NCBI RefSeq assembly: GCF_900188145.1
Contig: NZ_FZOJ01000002.1
Coordinates: forward strand, 1 to 64,000
Source: Anaerovirgula multivorans
GTDB taxonomy: Bacteria; Bacillota; Clostridia; Peptostreptococcales; Natronincolaceae
DNA length: 64,000 bases
Direction: 5' to 3'
Part shown: piece after piece, positions 36,104 through 44,982 of the stretch
Layout: every line of letters starts with the position of its first letter
Position numbering within the stretch: position 1 is the stretch's first letter
Notes under the pieces: model-generated
What the model saw: only the letters and a program-made list of their open reading frames with translations
Told to the model about the DNA's origin: nothing
Database searches by the model: none
Program-made: the position numbers and the translations under genes

Positions 36104-38428
36104 TTAATTATTTCCGACTATTATTCTATTGTTCTCACTACATAGTTGAATTTCTTGGTCATAATGATAGAAGCTTAGTTTGTTTCCTTCCTGTAAAGTA
36201 TAGGTGGTCTCCTTCTGATTAACTTCTATCGTTAATCTTCTACCCTTATATAAAATACTGAATTTATATGCATCCCACTTTTCAGGCGTATATGGTTTAA
36301 AATGCAGCATTTCATCAAACACCCTCATTCCTGCAAACCCGTTTACGACACACATCCATGCCCCTGCCATAGATGCTGTATGAAGGCCTTTGTGAACGTT
36401 ATTATTATAGTCGTCTAAGTCCATCCTAGCAGTTTGCATAAAATAGTTGTAGGCATAGTTCTTATAGCCAACCTCTGAAGCAATAACACTAAAAATGCAT
36501 GCAGATAAAGAAGAATCATGGGTTGTTTTTGGTTCATAATAATCAAAGTTTGCTTTTTTCAACTCTACAGAAAATTTCTCACTTAGTAGTAACATTAATA
36601 AAAGAACATCTGCCTGTTTACAAATCTGATAACGCCATATATTTAATGGATGCCAATTAAATACTAGTGGTAATCTTTCTACCTGTATTCCTTCAATATC
36701 ATAGGGTTCCTTATAAATAAAGCTATCATCTTGAGGATTGATTCCTAATTCTTCATTATAGGGTAAATACATATTGTCAGCAGCCTTTTTCCAAACCAAG
36801 ATCTCTTCCTCTTGTAACTCAAGTTTTCTCTTTAATTCCAGATATTTTTCTGAAGCCTCTTTTTTAAACCATTCAGCTAATTCTACTGCATAATATAAAT
36901 GCATCTGTGCCATATAATTGGTATAGCAATTGTTATCTACTCCTGCCTTGTATTCATCAGGTCCTGTTACCTCGTGGATACAGAACTTATTTCCCCTCAT
37001 GGGAATAAATCCCCCTCTATCAGCCCATAGTCTAGCAGTTTCCCATACAACTTCTACCCCATAATTCACTAAAAACTCCTTATCCTCAGTTGCTTCTACA
37101 TACTTCTTGATAGCATAAACAACATCTGCATTAATATGATATTGTGCAGTAGAAGCTTCAAAATATGCTGAGGTTTCTTCTCCTCCAATGGTTCTCCAAG
37201 GATATAGGGCACCTGGATGATCTAGTTCCCTAGCTCGTTCCCTAGCATTATTTAAAGTATTGTATCTATACATAACCAATGACTTTGCAATTTCAGGATT
37301 GTTATATAAAAAGAAGGGTAATATATAGGTTTCTGTATCCCAAAAATAATGACCCTCGTAGCCTTCCCCCGTCAAGCCTTTTGCTGCAATATTGGTATAA
37401 CCATCCCGTCCAACAGACTGAAGAAGCTGCAACATATTAAATCGAATTCCTTGCTGTAGTGCTAAGTCTCCCTTTATAATCACATCGGTTTTTTCCCAAA
37501 ACTCCTTGAGAAATTCTGTATGTCTCAACAGTAATTCTTTATAGCCCATCTTACAGGCCCTTTTCACTTCTTTTATAGCATTTTCTAATACCTTTTTTGT
37601 CTCATATTTTCTATTGACATCAAAGGCAGTAAATTTTTCTAATATTAATAACTGATCTTTTTCAACCTTGATCTCCCAACAAGCCTTAACCTCTTTTTCC
37701 TCTATAAAATATTGGGGGTTAAAATAGCTTTCCAAACCCTCTTTCTTTAAACAATGCATCATACCACAGGCTATATCAAATTTAGTTTTCTTCGTTTGCT
37801 GCAATAGATACATAGCATTATCTACTATACCTTTTTCTTTCGTAACCAAAGCTTGATCTCTCAGATTTTCATTTCTCACATCTCCATTAATAGAAGTGAT
37901 TATTCTAACAATGCCAGAAAAGTTCAATGGTCGAACAGACAATTGAAAGGCAGTAATATGTATATCTTTTAGTGAAATAAATTTTTCTATATTGAATTCC
38001 GCTTTCTTTCCAGTTGGACTTTGCCAAATGAATTGTCTACTTACTTTACCATCCTTCATGTGCAGTACTCTACTGTATGTTTCCAAATGTCCCCTATCCA
38101 TTGTAAACCTCTCATCATCGAAAAACAGTTCAATAGATTGAGTATCCATAATATTTAACATCGTTTGACCCCATAGAGGAAAAGCGTATTGATATTCACC
38201 ATAAATAATTTCCTCTGATTCATAAAAACCGTTTATGTAGGAGCCCTTGCATCCAGCAACATCACTTTGGAAACCTTCCTCAATGGTTCCCCTCATCCCT
38301 ATATATCCATTCCCTAAAGAAAAGATAGTTTCACTTCTATCATTGTTATTCTTTTGAAATTCCTTCTCTATGATATTCCATTCATCTAAATGATAAATTG
38401 GTTGCTTATTTTTATGAAAGGATCTCAT
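36104..38428 (-). CDS. Glycoside hydrolase family 65 phosphorylase (maltose/kojibiose/trehalose type)
   Basis: The 774-residue enzyme has the GH65 layout: beta-sandwich N-domain (about 20-270), (alpha/alpha)6 catalytic domain (about 320-690) and a small C-terminal domain. The catalytic acid is in HEVTGPDEYKAGVDNNCYTN (Glu near 485), and KGLTGEGYEGHYFWDTE precedes it. The family phosphorolyses an alpha-glucoside into beta-glucose 1-phosphate plus sugar. With pgmB directly upstream, the product would be turned into glucose 6-phosphate. Which disaccharide is used cannot be read from sequence. Confidence 0.9.
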   Translation of the reverse strand: MRSFHKNKQPIYHLDEWNIIEKEFQKNNNDRSETIFSLGNGYIGMRGTIEEGFQSDVAGCKGSYINGFYESEEIIYGEYQYAFPLWGQTMLNIMDTQSIELFFDDERFTMDRGHLETYSRVLHMKDGKVSRQFIWQSPTGKKAEFNIEKFISLKDIHITAFQLSVRPLNFSGIVRIITSINGDVRNENLRDQALVTKEKGIVDNAMYLLQQTKKTKFDIACGMMHCLKKEGLESYFNPQYFIEEKEVKACWEIKVEKDQLLILEKFTAFDVNRKYETKKVLENAIKEVKRACKMGYKELLLRHTEFLKEFWEKTDVIIKGDLALQQGIRFNMLQLLQSVGRDGYTNIAAKGLTGEGYEGHYFWDTETYILPFFLYNNPEIAKSLVMYRYNTLNNARERARELDHPGALYPWRTIGGEETSAYFEASTAQYHINADVVYAIKKYVEATEDKEFLVNYGVEVVWETARLWADRGGFIPMRGNKFCIHEVTGPDEYKAGVDNNCYTNYMAQMHLYYAVELAEWFKKEASEKYLELKRKLELQEEEILVWKKAADNMYLPYNEELGINPQDDSFIYKEPYDIEGIQVERLPLVFNWHPLNIWRYQICKQADVLLLMLLLSEKFSVELKKANFDYYEPKTTHDSSLSACIFSVIASEVGYKNYAYNYFMQTARMDLDDYNNNVHKGLHTASMAGAWMCVVNGFAGMRVFDEMLHFKPYTPEKWDAYKFSILYKGRRLTIEVNQKETTYTLQEGNKLSFYHYDQEIQLCSENNRIIVGNN

Positions 38429-38491
38429 TGGCCAGCCCCCTTACTTTAACTTGTAATTTTTAAAATGCTTCAGCTTACAGTCTATAAATCT

Positions 38492-39151
38492 TCAAAAAAA
38501 CCTCTCAATCATTTCATTTATATCAAAAGCTTCTAGGCTTTCTAATACCACATCTGCTTCCTGTAAGATTCCTTTATTCCCTATTCCCACTGCTATCATT
38601 CCAGCTCTCTTAATAGCAGTTACTCCCGCAGCTGCATCCTCAATGCCTAGACATTCTTCTATTTTCACTCCTAATCCTTCAGCACATGTCATGAAAATCT
38701 CTGGATCTGGCTTTCCTTTTAAGATTTTATTTGCATCCGCAATATAATCGAAATAGTCAACAATCATTAGTTTCTCCACTACCGAAAAGGCATTTTTACT
38801 GACGGAAGCCAATCCAATTTTTATTTCTTTCTCCTTTAAGTCAATTAGTACCTTATTGACACCTATTAATAAGTCTTTTTCAGTAATTCCCTTGATATAT
38901 TCTTGATAATACCGATTTTTCTTATCACATAATGCTAATTTTTCCTCATATGAATATATACACTTACTGCTCTCCAATATCTTATTCAAAGAACCCATTC
39001 TATCGATACCCTTTAAGTTTTCATTTGCCTTCTCATCAAAAGGAATATTTAATTCATCAGCCAATCTTTTCCATCCTTTATAATGATAGCTGGCTGTATC
39101 CGTTAATACTCCATCTAGATCAAATATTACTGCCTTCAGTTTCTTCCTCAT
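38492..39151 (-). CDS. pgmB: Beta-phosphoglucomutase
   Basis: The 219-residue HAD-superfamily enzyme has motif I VIFDLDGVLTDTA (nucleophile Asp and acid/base Asp at D10/D12-type spacing) and the cap motif WKRLADELNIPF with Arg in KGIDRMGSL. Motif II lies in the LASVSKNA segment, motif III is KPDPEIF and motif IV is GIEDAAAGVTAI. It interconverts beta-glucose 1-phosphate and glucose 6-phosphate, the product of the neighbouring GH65 phosphorylase. The two genes are 63 bases apart. Confidence 0.94.
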   Translation of the reverse strand: MRKKLKAVIFDLDGVLTDTASYHYKGWKRLADELNIPFDEKANENLKGIDRMGSLNKILESSKCIYSYEEKLALCDKKNRYYQEYIKGITEKDLLIGVNKVLIDLKEKEIKIGLASVSKNAFSVVEKLMIVDYFDYIADANKILKGKPDPEIFMTCAEGLGVKIEECLGIEDAAAGVTAIKRAGMIAVGIGNKGILQEADVVLESLEAFDINEMIERFF

Positions 39152-39197
39152 TCTACCCTTCTCCTTTTTATGCCTTTATACACTTGATTTATTCAGA

Positions 39198-39230
39198 GGA
39201 TAGGGTATATCCAAAAGATATACCCTATCC
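39198..39230. terminator. Strong hairpin after the binding-protein gene
   Basis: A perfect 14-bp stem GGATAGGGTATATC / GATATACCCTATCC with a CAAAA loop lies between pgmB and the solute-binding protein gene. No T-run follows, so it may act as an mRNA-stability hairpin that sets different levels of the two parts of the operon. Confidence 0.6.
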
Positions 39231-39354
39231 GACTGCTGAAAAACCTCTATCTTCTTCGTTGCTTCGAAAATCCAGCACCTTTACGTATTTCATTATACGC
39301 TGCAGTCGCCGGGTTTTCTTGCGCCTCGAATCTGAAGTCTTTTGAGCAGTCAGA
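39229..39354. mobile_element. MITE-like element in the sugar operon
   Basis: The 126-base stretch is bounded by imperfect inverted ends (CCGACTGCTGAAAA and TTTTGAGCAGTCAG). It contains the phrases CTTCTTCGTTGCTTCGAAAA and CAGTCGCCGGGTTTTCTTGC, and its base composition is more GC-rich than the flanks. It has no ORF of note. It looks like a non-autonomous element sitting between the solute-binding gene and pgmB. Confidence 0.55.
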
Positions 39355-39368
39355 ATTTTGAATACTAT

Positions 39369-40610
39369 TTATTTCTTTGCATCTGCAATTACTTGAGCAT
39401 GTTTGTCTAGCGTTTCTTTGACATCTTTTCCTTCCATTGCAATTTCCCTTAAAGCATCATTTAAAGCTTTATCTAATGTATCCCAATATACTACATTTGG
39501 TCTAGCTTCAGCAGATTTTAACGCTTCATTTACAGCCTCAAAATAAGGTTTTTGCCATGCTTCAACCTGTCCATAGGCATCTTCTCTACATGCAGGCCAT
39601 CCCAGCTTAGATACAAGAATTTCCTGTGTTTCCTTACTCATTAAGAACTCTGTAAACTCAACCGCTAAATCTCTGTTTGGAGATCCAACTGGAATACCTA
39701 TCACTTCGCCGCCTAAGACCTTAGATTCTCTAGCAGGTCCACTAAAACCTCCATGGGCTTTAACTTCTTCCTTTCCTCCCTCTTGCACGATAACATTTAC
39801 GCCGAAGGGCCAGTTTGCTCCATAATAAACGGATTCTGTGGCTAAATATTTATTCATTGTGTTCCAATTAGCTCTTGGTGTATCTGGAGAAAGATATGGC
39901 CAAATTTCTTGTAAGAAAGTATAAGCTTTAATAGATCCTTCATCATTTAATATCATAGGATCCCCGCCAGCTTGACGAATAAATTCAAATAAATGAACAG
40001 TTGTGCAAGCATCTAAGGTCCCTTTAATAGCTACTCTACCAATGCCTTCCTCTTCATGGAACTTCTTTGCAACATTCATCAGATCATTCCATGTCTTTGG
40101 TATTTCCAAACCATATTCCTGGAATTTTGTTTCATTATAAAAATTTATTTCTACATTTGGTCTATAAGGCATAAAATACAGCTTACCCTCAAACTCTCCT
40201 ACAGGTACTAATGATGGTAATATACTACTAGGAATCTTGTCTTTAAAGTCGGATAAATCCTCAACGAGTCCTTTGTCTACCAACTGTGCTAGTTGCATAT
40301 TATCTTGGGTAATAATATCAATCTCCATTTTTCCTGCCTGGTTCATTGCCTCTAGCTTTGTAACAAGATCCGCAGCTTCAATTTGAACCGCTTGTATTTT
40401 TACATTGTGTTTTTCTTCAAAAACAGGAAATACGTCTCTCCTCATTACTTCCCATTCTGATTCTCCTAATGCCATACTTACATTTAAAACCTTTGCTTCT
40501 TCAGCAGCTGGTTCACCATCAGCAGGAGCGTTGCTACCGCATCCTACCACCATTGTCAATAATAAAACCGTCATTAGCATAAATGATAATGTTTTTGAAG
40601 CCTTTTTCAT
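39369..40610 (-). CDS. Extracellular sugar-binding lipoprotein (ABC importer)
   Basis: The 413-residue family 1 solute-binding protein has a lipoprotein signal (LMTVLLLTMVVGC, lipid-bearing Cys near 24) and the mature features VFEEKHNVKIQAVQIEAADL, GKLYFMPYRPNVEINFYNE and SKETQEILVSKLGWP. It captures an oligosaccharide outside the cell and hands it to the two permeases. The gene is 35 bases downstream of the second permease gene. Confidence 0.93.
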   Translation of the reverse strand: MKKASKTLSFMLMTVLLLTMVVGCGSNAPADGEPAAEEAKVLNVSMALGESEWEVMRRDVFPVFEEKHNVKIQAVQIEAADLVTKLEAMNQAGKMEIDIITQDNMQLAQLVDKGLVEDLSDFKDKIPSSILPSLVPVGEFEGKLYFMPYRPNVEINFYNETKFQEYGLEIPKTWNDLMNVAKKFHEEEGIGRVAIKGTLDACTTVHLFEFIRQAGGDPMILNDEGSIKAYTFLQEIWPYLSPDTPRANWNTMNKYLATESVYYGANWPFGVNVIVQEGGKEEVKAHGGFSGPARESKVLGGEVIGIPVGSPNRDLAVEFTEFLMSKETQEILVSKLGWPACREDAYGQVEAWQKPYFEAVNEALKSAEARPNVVYWDTLDKALNDALREIAMEGKDVKETLDKHAQVIADAKK

Positions 40611-40645
40611 TCTACATTCTCCTCCCTCTTAAACAATTGCTTTTT

Positions 40646-41533
40646 TTATCCCTTAATTGCGCCACCGAGATAATCAGAACGAATATATCTCTGTAGTGCA
40701 TAGGTAACAATAAGAACAGGTATCATTAATATAGTGGCATAGGTCGCCGTTTGAAAGAATCCACCTCGATTTACATAGTAATAAATTTGTAAAGGTAATG
40801 TGTTTGTTGATAAAGATAGATATAATGCATAGGTAAATTCATTCCAAGAATTTAACCACACGTACATAGCTGCCACAGCTAATCCTGGTGCTGCATTAGG
40901 TAATATGACACTCCAAAGAGCTCTAATCCTTGATGCTCCGTCAATCATGGCACTTTTCTCAAGATCTTGAGGTATCACCTCAAAGGTTCCAACTAATATC
41001 CAAGTAATAAAAGGTAACTGCTCAATCAAATGAGCCAGTATAAGACCTGCATGAGTGTCAATCAAATTCCATCGAATAAATTTCACAGATATGGGAAGAG
41101 CTATCCCCACATTTGGAAACATCCTTGTAAAGAACAAAGCTAATACAATAATATACTTTGTCTTTTTAGGCAGCCTTGATATAACATAAGAAGCTGGAGT
41201 TGCTAAAATAATAGCAACGATAGCGGTTGCAGTAGCAACAATGAAGCTTTTAGAAAGTGCTGGGAATAGCAATCCTGATTGTAATACTTTGATCCAATGT
41301 TCTCCAGTAAAGTTATGTATAAGAAATGTAGGATGCTGTGTCAACACATCTACTGGCTTACTGATAGATACCTTGATTAGTATATAAATGGGACTCAGCA
41401 TAGCAAGTATAGAAATAATTAGCATAGGTACAAAGGCAACCTTAATGAAGCTGTCTAAGAAATCCTTTTTCCCTTGATCTTTTTCATTGTGAAGCTTGAC
41501 TGACTTTTTTTGAGTTTCAGTAGTTGCTTTCAT
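40646..41533 (-). CDS. Sugar ABC transporter permease, MalG type
   Basis: The 295-residue protein has six spans and the EAA loop EKSAMIDGASRIRALWSVIL, which couples to the ATPase. Its first residues (KSVKLHNEKDQGKKDFLDSF) are a polar cytoplasmic tail. It ends YIRSDYLGGAIKG, typical of MalG-like proteins. It overlaps the upstream permease by one base. No ATPase gene is present in the operon, so a shared MsmK/MalK-like ATPase elsewhere must energise it. Confidence 0.93.
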   Translation of the reverse strand: MKATTETQKKSVKLHNEKDQGKKDFLDSFIKVAFVPMLIISILAMLSPIYILIKVSISKPVDVLTQHPTFLIHNFTGEHWIKVLQSGLLFPALSKSFIVATATAIVAIILATPASYVISRLPKKTKYIIVLALFFTRMFPNVGIALPISVKFIRWNLIDTHAGLILAHLIEQLPFITWILVGTFEVIPQDLEKSAMIDGASRIRALWSVILPNAAPGLAVAAMYVWLNSWNEFTYALYLSLSTNTLPLQIYYYVNRGGFFQTATYATILMIPVLIVTYALQRYIRSDYLGGAIKG

Positions 41534-42438
41534 TAGGTTAATCCCTCCCCTTTGTCAACAAACTTTAAGTATAATAGTACAAATACAAAAATAATCACCA
41601 GTAGTATTGTAGATGCTGCCCCTGATACGTTGGGGTTATTATACATCCTGTACTCTTCAAAGGCATAGGTTGCTAAAACTGGTGTAACCTTCCCCGCTAA
41701 AATCATAGGAAGCTCAAATATCCTGAAAACGTCTACTGCCCTTAATATAATGGTCATTGTAATGGCAGGCTTTAAAAGTGGTAAAGTAACATAACGAAAG
41801 GTTTGCCATTTAGATGCTCCATCAATTTCAGATGCTTCATATACATTGGGAGGGATAGATTCCAATCCCGCCAACAATAGTAGTGTTACTATAGGTGTTA
41901 CCTTCCACATATCACCAAATGCAATAATAAAGATGGTTTTCAGACCTCCGCCACCCCAATTAATAGGTATAAATCGATATGTCTCCTGAAGCAATCCAGT
42001 ATATTTAAGGCCTTCAGTTACTCTATAGATGATTTCATTCATATAGCCCTGGGTATCAAATATGTAAAGTAATGCTACCCCCGATACCAATGTGGGCACC
42101 CCCATAGGGGTTAAGATAATAGATCTAAAAATTCCCTTGCCTTTAAAATTTCTTTTTAGCATGAGGGCTAAAATGAGTCCTGCAGTCATTTGCATTGTTA
42201 ATCCTAATGATGTAATCAATATCGTATTTCCAAAGGCCTGTTTGAAATGTTGTTTTCCCCAAAGATATTGATAATTTTCAAGAGTAATTCCACCTGTAAA
42301 CCTATCTAGAAAACTAATTTGTATAGTTTGAAGAATAGGTATCAATGTAAAATAGAAAATATATAATGTTAACGGTGTTATGAATAAAATTTCTAATTTG
42401 TATTTTTTAATAAATTTCATAGAAGCTGAAGCTCCCAT
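41533..42438 (-). CDS. Sugar ABC transporter permease, MalF type
   Basis: The 301-residue, six-span protein has the EAA loop YEASEIDGASKWQTFRYVTL. The N-terminal region FITPLTLYIFYFTLIPILQT is the first span. The ATG is 5 bases after GGGGGG. It is the first gene of the transport operon and is directly preceded by the operator at 42456-42473. Confidence 0.93.
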   Translation of the reverse strand: MGASASMKFIKKYKLEILFITPLTLYIFYFTLIPILQTIQISFLDRFTGGITLENYQYLWGKQHFKQAFGNTILITSLGLTMQMTAGLILALMLKRNFKGKGIFRSIILTPMGVPTLVSGVALLYIFDTQGYMNEIIYRVTEGLKYTGLLQETYRFIPINWGGGGLKTIFIIAFGDMWKVTPIVTLLLLAGLESIPPNVYEASEIDGASKWQTFRYVTLPLLKPAITMTIILRAVDVFRIFELPMILAGKVTPVLATYAFEEYRMYNNPNVSGAASTILLVIIFVFVLLYLKFVDKGEGLT

Positions 42439-42455
42439 TATATCCCCCCTTTACG

Positions 42456-42473
42456 AATGTAATCGATTACATT
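42456..42473. promoter_or_regulatory. LacI-type operator upstream of the permease genes
   Basis: AATGTAATCGATTACATT is a perfect 18-base palindrome with the central CG of LacI-family operators. The same sequence precedes the regulator gene at 43500-43517. Confidence 0.88.
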
Positions 42474-42493
42474 TCTCTTGAAAAAATTATAAC

Positions 42494-43483
42494 TTAAGTG
42501 CTTTCTCTTTCTATTAGCGCATAGTTCAAAATTACCTTGCTTTGTTGTATTGTTTCTTTATTTAATATCTTTGTTAAAAGCCTCATACCTACCGCTCCCA
42601 TTTCATACATAGGTTGAGCAATGGTAGTCAAGCTAGGACATATTTTTTCAGCCATATCAATATTGTCAAACCCAGCAACTGCTAAATCTGTTGGCATTGA
42701 AAGCTTCAATTCTGTAGCAGCACGTATTACCCCTAATGCCATTTCATCAGAGGCACAAAAAATGGCGGTAGGTCTATTTTCTTGAGTTAGAAGCTTTTTT
42801 CCTCCCTCATATCCACTTTTGAAACGATAGTTACCATATACTAACAAACTTTCCTCCAATGGAATGCCTGCCTCTTCAAGAGCTTTATAATAACCTTTTA
42901 CCCTGGAAATCCCTGCTATATAATCATTTCGCTGCCCAGCTATCATTCCTATCCTTTTGTGGCCTTTTTGAATTAAGTATTTAACCATTTCGTTACTGGC
43001 AGCTACGTTATCAATAAGTACTGTTGGTAGTTCTTCATATTCAGAAGAGATAAGAACCACTGGGATTTTCAGATTCTGAAAACTGTCAGCCAATTGGTCA
43101 GTTATGATGTTACTCATATAGATGATCCCATCAGATTGTTTTTCTGTTAATACATCTAAATACTTTAACTCCTTTTCCCGCTTAAGGTCGGTATTACACA
43201 AAACAACATTATATTCATACATATTAGCTACATCCTCAATACCACGAACAACTTCAGGATAGAAGTGACTTGAAATGTCAGGAATCATAATCCCGATTGT
43301 CTTTGTGTTTTTTACCTTTAAACTTCTGGCAATAGCATTTGGTTTATATCCCATTTCTTCTATAACTGCCATCACCTTCTGAAAGGTGTCTGGCTTTACT
43401 GAGTCACTATTATTTAAAACTCTAGATACCGTAGCCACAGATACCCCCGCATGTTCAGCAACATCTTTTATCTTTAGTGTCAT
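42494..43483 (-). CDS. LacI-family regulator of the sugar operon
   Basis: The 329-residue regulator has the LacI helix-turn-helix at the N-terminus (IKDVAEHAGVSVATVSRVLN, then KNTKTIGIMIPDISSHFYPE). A periplasmic-binding-like ligand domain ends in a C-terminal tail (LIERES). It probably represses both its own gene and the transport operon until the sugar, or a phosphorylated product of it, is present. It sits upstream of, and in line with, the genes it likely controls. Confidence 0.94.
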   Translation of the reverse strand: MTLKIKDVAEHAGVSVATVSRVLNNSDSVKPDTFQKVMAVIEEMGYKPNAIARSLKVKNTKTIGIMIPDISSHFYPEVVRGIEDVANMYEYNVVLCNTDLKREKELKYLDVLTEKQSDGIIYMSNIITDQLADSFQNLKIPVVLISSEYEELPTVLIDNVAASNEMVKYLIQKGHKRIGMIAGQRNDYIAGISRVKGYYKALEEAGIPLEESLLVYGNYRFKSGYEGGKKLLTQENRPTAIFCASDEMALGVIRAATELKLSMPTDLAVAGFDNIDMAEKICPSLTTIAQPMYEMGAVGMRLLTKILNKETIQQSKVILNYALIEREST

Positions 43484-43498
43484 TTCATTATCACCTCA

Positions 43499-43518
43499 TA
43501 ATGTAATCGATTACATTA
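43499..43518. promoter_or_regulatory. LacI-type operator at the regulator gene
   Basis: TAATGTAATCGATTACATTA is a perfect 20-base palindrome, 16 bases from the regulator's ATG. It shares its inner 18 bases exactly with the site upstream of the permease genes. Confidence 0.88.
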
Positions 43519-43711
43519 TATGCTATTTTCAGAAAATTGTCAAAGCATCTTTTCTTTGAGTTTGTTTAAATAGTTAAATAGTTAACAACTTCAAGGATAA
43601 ATATTCTTATCACTAATTATACTTGTTTTCATAAAATGATAGCACAAAGCTCTGTATCTAGTTAATCATTTTATCCTTCGGTGTATTGCTAAGACTCCCG
43701 CTGCTTATAGA

Positions 43712-43780
43712 TAAACAAACTAAGTGACCAACACGAAAGTTGCAAACCAAACTTTCGGATGTCTACTTATGAATTAAGTC
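43712..43780 (+). repeat. Dispersed hairpin repeat, full copy
   Basis: AACAAACTAAGTGACCAACA, CGAAAGTT, CAAACTTTCGG and TGTCTACTTATGAATTAAGT match the copy at 20249-20315 with few changes. Upstream the similarity continues more loosely (ATCCTTCGGTGTATTGCTAAG compared with ATCCTTCAGTATACTGTTCTA at 20130). It sits just ahead of the NlpC/P60 gene. The rest of 43520-43800 has no ORF. Confidence 0.75.
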
Positions 43781-43807
43781 TCATTTTATGTTAGGAGGTA
43801 GTTTTAT

Positions 43808-44236
43808 ATGAATGTCCATATAGATCAGCAGCAGATTCAAGAATTAATTCAAAAATATGAAGATGTGCCATTTGTACACAATGGTCGTTCTCTAGAGGAA
43901 GGTTTTGACTGCTTAGGATTTGTGATCGCCTTTTATAGAGAATTTGGTATTCATCTTCCTAGTGATGATGGAAAGACCATTGAAAAGGATTGGTATAAAA
44001 CAGATTCCGAAAGATTAGTTAGAGGACTAAAAAGTGTGGGAGGTTTAGAGGTGAGTATACATGAACTCCAACCATTAGATTTAGTATACTTTGCTATCAA
44101 TCGTGGCATAGTGACCCATACAGGTATTATGATTAGTGATAATGAATTCCTTCATATGCGGCCACTTATAGGTTTAAAAAGGGCATCTCTAGATGGTAAA
44201 TGGCAAAGACGGTTCCGAGGAGCAGTACGATTTTAA
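43808..44236 (+). CDS. NlpC/P60-family cysteine peptidase-like protein
   Basis: The 142-residue single-domain protein has the catalytic Cys in GFDCLGFVIAFYREFGI (C35) and the His in GIVTHTGIMI (about 98), with the third polar residue in NEFLHMRP. There is no signal peptide or binding domain, so it acts in the cytoplasm or is phage-like. Such short members resemble phage tail-tip or wall-turnover peptidases. The nearby prophage starts only 0.7 kb further, but the gene is on the other strand and outside the boundary. Confidence 0.85.
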   Translation: MNVHIDQQQIQELIQKYEDVPFVHNGRSLEEGFDCLGFVIAFYREFGIHLPSDDGKTIEKDWYKTDSERLVRGLKSVGGLEVSIHELQPLDLVYFAINRGIVTHTGIMISDNEFLHMRPLIGLKRASLDGKWQRRFRGAVRF

Positions 44237-44331
44237 ATGATCGTGGATATCAGTAACACAATTTTTCTTCCCTCATAATATATAACATAGGGTTTAATTT
44301 TTGTGGCTTCGTTTACAAAGGAGGTTTATCT

Positions 44332-44964
44332 ATGCAACAAACAAAGTTCGTAGAAATAAAGAATATCTCTAAGATTTATCACACGTTAGATGATGAAACA
44401 AAGGCTCTAGATAATATTTCCTTTGATATTGGCAAAGGTGAAATTGTCACCATAGTGGGCCCCAGTGGCTGTGGTAAGTCTACGATATTATCCATTATTG
44501 CAGGATTAGTAAAGCCTAGTTCGGGAGATGTATTTATTAATGGTGAAAAAATTGTAGATACCAATAAAGCTATTGGATATATGTTTCAAAGCGACCATTT
44601 ATTCCAATGGCGTACTATTATAGAAAATGTATTGATTGGATTAGAGATTCAAAACAAAGTTAATAAGGAAAGTATAAAAAGAGTAAACAGACTAGTGGAA
44701 ACCTATGGCTTAGGAGAGTTTAAAAATCACTATCCTAATCAATTATCAGGAGGAATGAGACAGAGAGTAGCTCTCATCAGAACACTTGCAATCGAACCAG
44801 AATTGCTACTATTGGATGAACCTTTTTCAGCGCTAGATTATCAAAGTCGTTTGGCTGTAAGTGATGATATTTCTGATATTTTGAAGAGAGAAAAGAAAAC
44901 CGCCATCATGGTTACCCATGATATCGCAGATGTGATATATATAAAAGTGCTACTAAAAAAATAA
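44332..44964 (+). CDS. ABC ATPase of the nitrate/sulfonate/taurine type, C-terminus cut by prophage
   Basis: The 210-residue protein has Walker A GPSGCGKS, the Q-loop YMFQSDHLFQWRTI (the NitT/TauT FQxxxLxPW-like segment), LSGGMRQR, Walker B LLLLDEPFSALD and the switch His VTHDIAD. Homologues continue for about 45 more residues after this point. Here the frame changes to VIYIKVLLKK and stops. The prophage terminator starts at the stop codon. The permease and binding-protein partners must lie on the other side of the prophage. The product is probably inactive or unstable. Confidence 0.85.
   Translation: MQQTKFVEIKNISKIYHTLDDETKALDNISFDIGKGEIVTIVGPSGCGKSTILSIIAGLVKPSSGDVFINGEKIVDTNKAIGYMFQSDHLFQWRTIIENVLIGLEIQNKVNKESIKRVNRLVETYGLGEFKNHYPNQLSGGMRQRVALIRTLAIEPELLLLDEPFSALDYQSRLAVSDDISDILKREKKTAIMVTHDIADVIYIKVLLKK
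44918..44962. other. Prophage attachment junction (approximate)
   Basis: Identity to the ABC ATPase family ends around ACCCATGATATCGCAGA (44914-44930), and phage-side sequence begins before the terminator at 44963. The exact core repeat cannot be fixed because the other junction is outside the window. Confidence 0.55.
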
Positions 44965-44982
44965 GGGTAGTTCCCTACCCTT
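44963..44982 (-). terminator. Terminator at the attachment-side end of the prophage
   Basis: On the minus strand AAGGGTAG-GGAA-CTACCCTT is followed by ATTTTTTT. It ends the four-gene accessory unit and overlaps the stop codon of its last gene. Confidence 0.85.
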
